A DNA stretch of 7,571 bases from Rikenella sp. (GTDB taxonomy: Bacteria; Bacteroidota; Bacteroidia; Bacteroidales; Rikenellaceae), in assembly GCA_029054535.1 (NCBI GenBank), contig JAIDFC010000017.1, positions 1-7,571 on the forward strand, read 5' to 3'. A model generated the notes under the pieces. It saw nothing but the letters and a program-made list of their open reading frames with translations, was not told where the DNA came from and made no database searches. Of this stretch, positions 6,628 to 7,571 are shown in pieces. Numbering within the stretch: the stretch's first letter is position 1; each line of letters opens with the position of its first letter. The translations under genes and the position numbers were made by a program.

Positions 6628-6816
6628 TACCCGGCTCCGGGCGTCCGCGGCAGCGGCGAGGGTGCGTTGTCGCGCGTCGGCCGCGACGGGTACAACTGGT
6701 CGTCGTCCGCCTCGGGCAGCAATGGCTACTACCTGGACTTCAATTACAGCCGGATCTATCCAAATTACAGCAGTTACCGCGTGAACGGTCTTCCGTTGCG
6801 TTGCCTCCAGGAATAG
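6628..6816 (+). pseudogene. Orphan C-terminal FISUMP/C-type-lectin-like fragment (cassette B), no start codon
   Basis: The frame codes for 62 residues from YPAPGVRG through GYNWSSSASG and IYPNYSSY to LRCLQE and TAG. It is the homologue of cassette A (1774-1968), in the same orientation about 4.85 kb away. The DNA is identical over TTTACCCGGCTCCGGGC at the 5' side and over GCGTTGCCTCCAGGAATAGG across the stop codon, with scattered differences, many at third codon positions, in between. There is no start codon, ribosome site or N-terminal domain; the in-frame sequence upstream lies over the yfhO gene in another frame. It is best read as a detached 3' module of a surface or secreted protein gene. 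Differences at the exposed loop codons (H/D, Y/N, G/S, G/R) are mostly first-position changes, but the third-position changes argue against simple adenine-only mutagenesis. Confidence 0.6.
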
Positions 6817-6838
6817 GGTGAGGACCGAGGTGCCGCGT

Positions 6839-6872
6839 GCGATGGCGCGGTTCGCGCGACTCTACGAGTCGC
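6839..6872 (+). repeat. Shared 3' flank of cassette B with a 7-bp palindrome
   Basis: This is the counterpart of 2169-2204. GCGACTC (6856-6862), loop TAC, GAGTCGC (6866-6872). It lies 22 bases after the cassette stop here but 200 bases after it at cassette A, where extra sequence intervenes. Confidence 0.7.
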
Positions 6873-6901
6873 TGTTGCCCGATTCGAGTGCCAAGCAGAG
6901 C

Positions 6902-6950
6902 CAGCCCTCCGCAGGGGGAGGGCTGCGGGCCGACCCACTCTGCGAGTCGG
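6902..6950. repeat. Two adjacent hairpins between cassette B and the tRNA gene
   Basis: CAGCCCTCC (6902-6910) pairs with GGAGGGCTG (6917-6925) around a 6-nt loop, a 9-bp stem. Five bases on, CCGAC (6930-6934) can pair with GTCGG (6946-6950). Its inside, ACTC-TGC-GAGT, echoes the ACTC-loop-GAGT core of the palindromes at 2186 and 6856. A CTTT follows the second hairpin, too short for a confident terminator. Bases 6951-7039 show nothing recognisable. Confidence 0.5.
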
Positions 6951-7039
6951 CTTTCACGCCGCCATCTTTTCCAGACGACCAACAAAAGATACAAACCCGG
7001 AACGAGAAAGAAAATCCGTCGAAAATCATGAACCCCTTG

Positions 7040-7070
7040 TTTGGAGTAAAAGAAAAATAACTTATCTTTG
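7040..7070 (+). promoter_or_regulatory. Promoter of the tRNA-Thr gene
   Basis: TTTG (7040-7043), a 19-base spacer, and TATCTTTG (7063-7070) match the Bacteroidota sigma-ABfr -33/-7 consensus exactly. The -7 box ends 11 bases before the mature tRNA, leaving a very short leader. Confidence 0.85.
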
Positions 7071-7081
7071 CACCCGGAAAC

Positions 7082-7154
7082 GCCACAATAGCTCAGTCGG
7101 TAGAGCATTTCATTCGTAACGAAAAGGTCGCCAGTTCGAGCCTGGCTTGTGGCT
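7082..7154 (+). tRNA. tRNA-Thr (anticodon CGU)
   Basis: A full 73-base cloverleaf. The acceptor stem GCCACAA/TTGTGGC is perfect, the D-arm GCTC...GAGC has an 8-base loop, the anticodon loop TTCGTAA gives anticodon CGU (reads ACG), and the T-arm GCCAG/CTGGC encloses TTCGAGC. The anticodon stem (TTTCA/CGAAA) has an A31-C39 mismatch at the loop-closing pair. CCA is not encoded. It has its own promoter and terminator, so it is a single-gene unit. Confidence 0.95.
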
Positions 7155-7157
7155 CCG

Positions 7158-7191
7158 AGGCTCTCGCACACAGGTGTTGCGGGAGCCTTTT
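7158..7191 (+). terminator. Terminator of the tRNA-Thr gene
   Basis: AGGCTC (7158-7163) pairs with GAGCCT (7183-7188); after one mismatch CGCA pairs with TGCG. Four T's (7188-7191) close it. It begins three bases after the tRNA. Confidence 0.85.
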
Positions 7192-7270
7192 GCGTATCTG
7201 TCCGTTCTGGTCGGAACCTTTCCGAATCCCCTTCTGTCGGGATCTTATTCAAAAAAATCTCCATAAGCCG

Positions 7271-7301
7271 ATTGTTTATCGTCAACAGAACTCTATATTT
7301 G
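7271..7301 (+). promoter_or_regulatory. Promoter with no protein-coding gene downstream
   Basis: ATTG (7271-7274), a 19-base spacer and TATATTTG (7294-7301) fit the Bacteroidota consensus, with the -7 box exact and the -33 box off by one. Expected start of transcription is near 7308. The tRNA terminator lies upstream, so this promoter is independent. Confidence 0.6.
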
Positions 7302-7307
7302 AAGAAA

Positions 7308-7514
7308 GTTTCGGTTATCTCGAATCGGTAGCCCCGTTGAGACGTTTTGCTGATGTTCGCGCTGCGCGGGGTCGGAGGTGGTTTTTGACCGGTCAAGCAA
7401 AACGAAGTTTAACTCCGTTTTCCTCGCGCTACCTCGGCATAGCCCGCTATCGGGCTCTACTCTCGGTACGCTGCTCGGTTTGCCCGCCCACCGCGGGGCC
7501 CCGTTGGGGCTTTT
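7308..7514 (+). ncRNA. Candidate structured small RNA (about 200 nt)
   Basis: Between a good promoter (7271-7301) and an intrinsic terminator (7498-7514) there is no plausible reading frame but many complementary segments. CGTTTTGCT (7343-7351) pairs with AGCAAAACG (7396-7404). TTGACCGGTCAA (7385-7396) is a perfect 12-bp palindrome. AAAACG (7399-7404) pairs with CGTTTT across an AGT-TTA-ACT hairpin, competing with the first stem. AGCCCG-CTAT-CGGGCT (7441-7456) is a clean hairpin. AGCCCC (7330-7335) could pair with GGGGCT of the terminator. I do not recognise an Rfam family. Its 3' half is repeat E2, so it may be a copy of a dispersed structured element. The start and end are inferred from the promoter and terminator only. 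Confidence 0.35.
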
Positions 7515-7571
7515 GCTGGGGTTCTCTCGGCCTTAGGATATTCCGCGCGCCACGCCTAAGGAGGCGATTCA
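7393..7571 (+). repeat. Structured intergenic repeat E2 (runs to the window edge)
   Basis: Plus-strand counterpart of E1. The blocks, in order, are TCAAGCAAAACGAAG (7393-7407), TTGCCC with CACCGCGGG (from 7480), hairpin plus T-run (7498-7514), GGGGTTCTCT (from 7518), CCGCGCGCCACGCCTAAG (7543-7560) and GCGATTCA (7564-7571). E1 continues after this last block into a long stem-loop; here the window ends, so it cannot be seen whether E2 does too. Confidence 0.6.
7498..7514 (+). terminator. Intrinsic terminator within E2
   Basis: GCCCC (7498-7502), loop GTT, GGGGC (7506-7510), then TTTT (7511-7514). The place in E2 is the same as that of the minus-strand terminator in E1, but the arms are entirely different in sequence. 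Confidence 0.65.

Noticed and set aside
1774..6816. A complete diversity-generating retroelement
   Set aside because: No reverse transcriptase, accessory gene or A-rich template repeat is in the window; only target-like fragments are seen.
6740..7396. Minus-strand open frame of 218 codons
   Set aside because: It runs through the tRNA gene, its promoter and terminator and cassette B; the RLSYCG-type peptide is the usual translation of an antisense tRNA.

Overview
The window looks like a chromosomal segment of a GC-rich member of the Bacteroidales, most likely an Alistipes-like (Rikenellaceae) gut bacterium. This is inference. It rests on perfect or near-perfect TAnnTTTG -7 promoter boxes (with a TTTG or TTG -33 element 19 bp upstream in two cases), weak or absent Shine-Dalgarno sequences before most genes, a YfhO-family membrane protein, a two-gene split ChrA transporter, and C-terminal fragments ending in LRCLQE that resemble the FISUMP/C-type-lectin-like proteins common in this group.

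Layout. Bases 1-1715 (minus strand) hold the N-terminal 571 residues of penicillin-binding protein 1C (pbpC); its C-terminus lies off the left edge. Bases 1774-1968 hold an orphan, start-less C-terminal domain fragment (cassette A). It is followed by about 780 bases without a gene but rich in structure: a small hairpin with a T-run, a palindrome, a very strong plus-strand terminator at 2329-2406, a long stem-loop at 2428-2498, and a structured repeat (E1) containing a minus-strand terminator. Bases 2750-3848 (minus) are a two-gene chrA operon, each gene encoding one half of a chromate-type transporter. A divergent regulatory region (3849-4141) separates it from yfhO (4142-6580, plus), an 812-residue polytopic membrane protein. 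Only 47 bases after the yfhO stop lies a second orphan fragment (cassette B, 6628-6816), homologous to cassette A and sharing flanking sequence with it beyond the stop codon. Then come several hairpins, a tRNA-Thr(CGU) gene with a canonical promoter and terminator, and a final gene-less stretch with a promoter, several hairpins, a terminator and a second copy (E2) of the structured repeat in opposite orientation to E1.

How it fits together. The conserved genes are ordinary envelope and transport functions: peptidoglycan synthesis, anion export or uptake, and a probable polymer-modifying membrane glycosyltransferase. The unusual content is between them: two start-less lectin-like C-terminal cassettes in direct orientation, two diverged copies of a terminator-bearing structured repeat in inverted orientation, and a candidate small RNA of about 200 nt. 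No reverse transcriptase, recombinase, transposase or CRISPR array is visible in the window, so any mechanism that moves or uses the cassettes would have to be encoded elsewhere.
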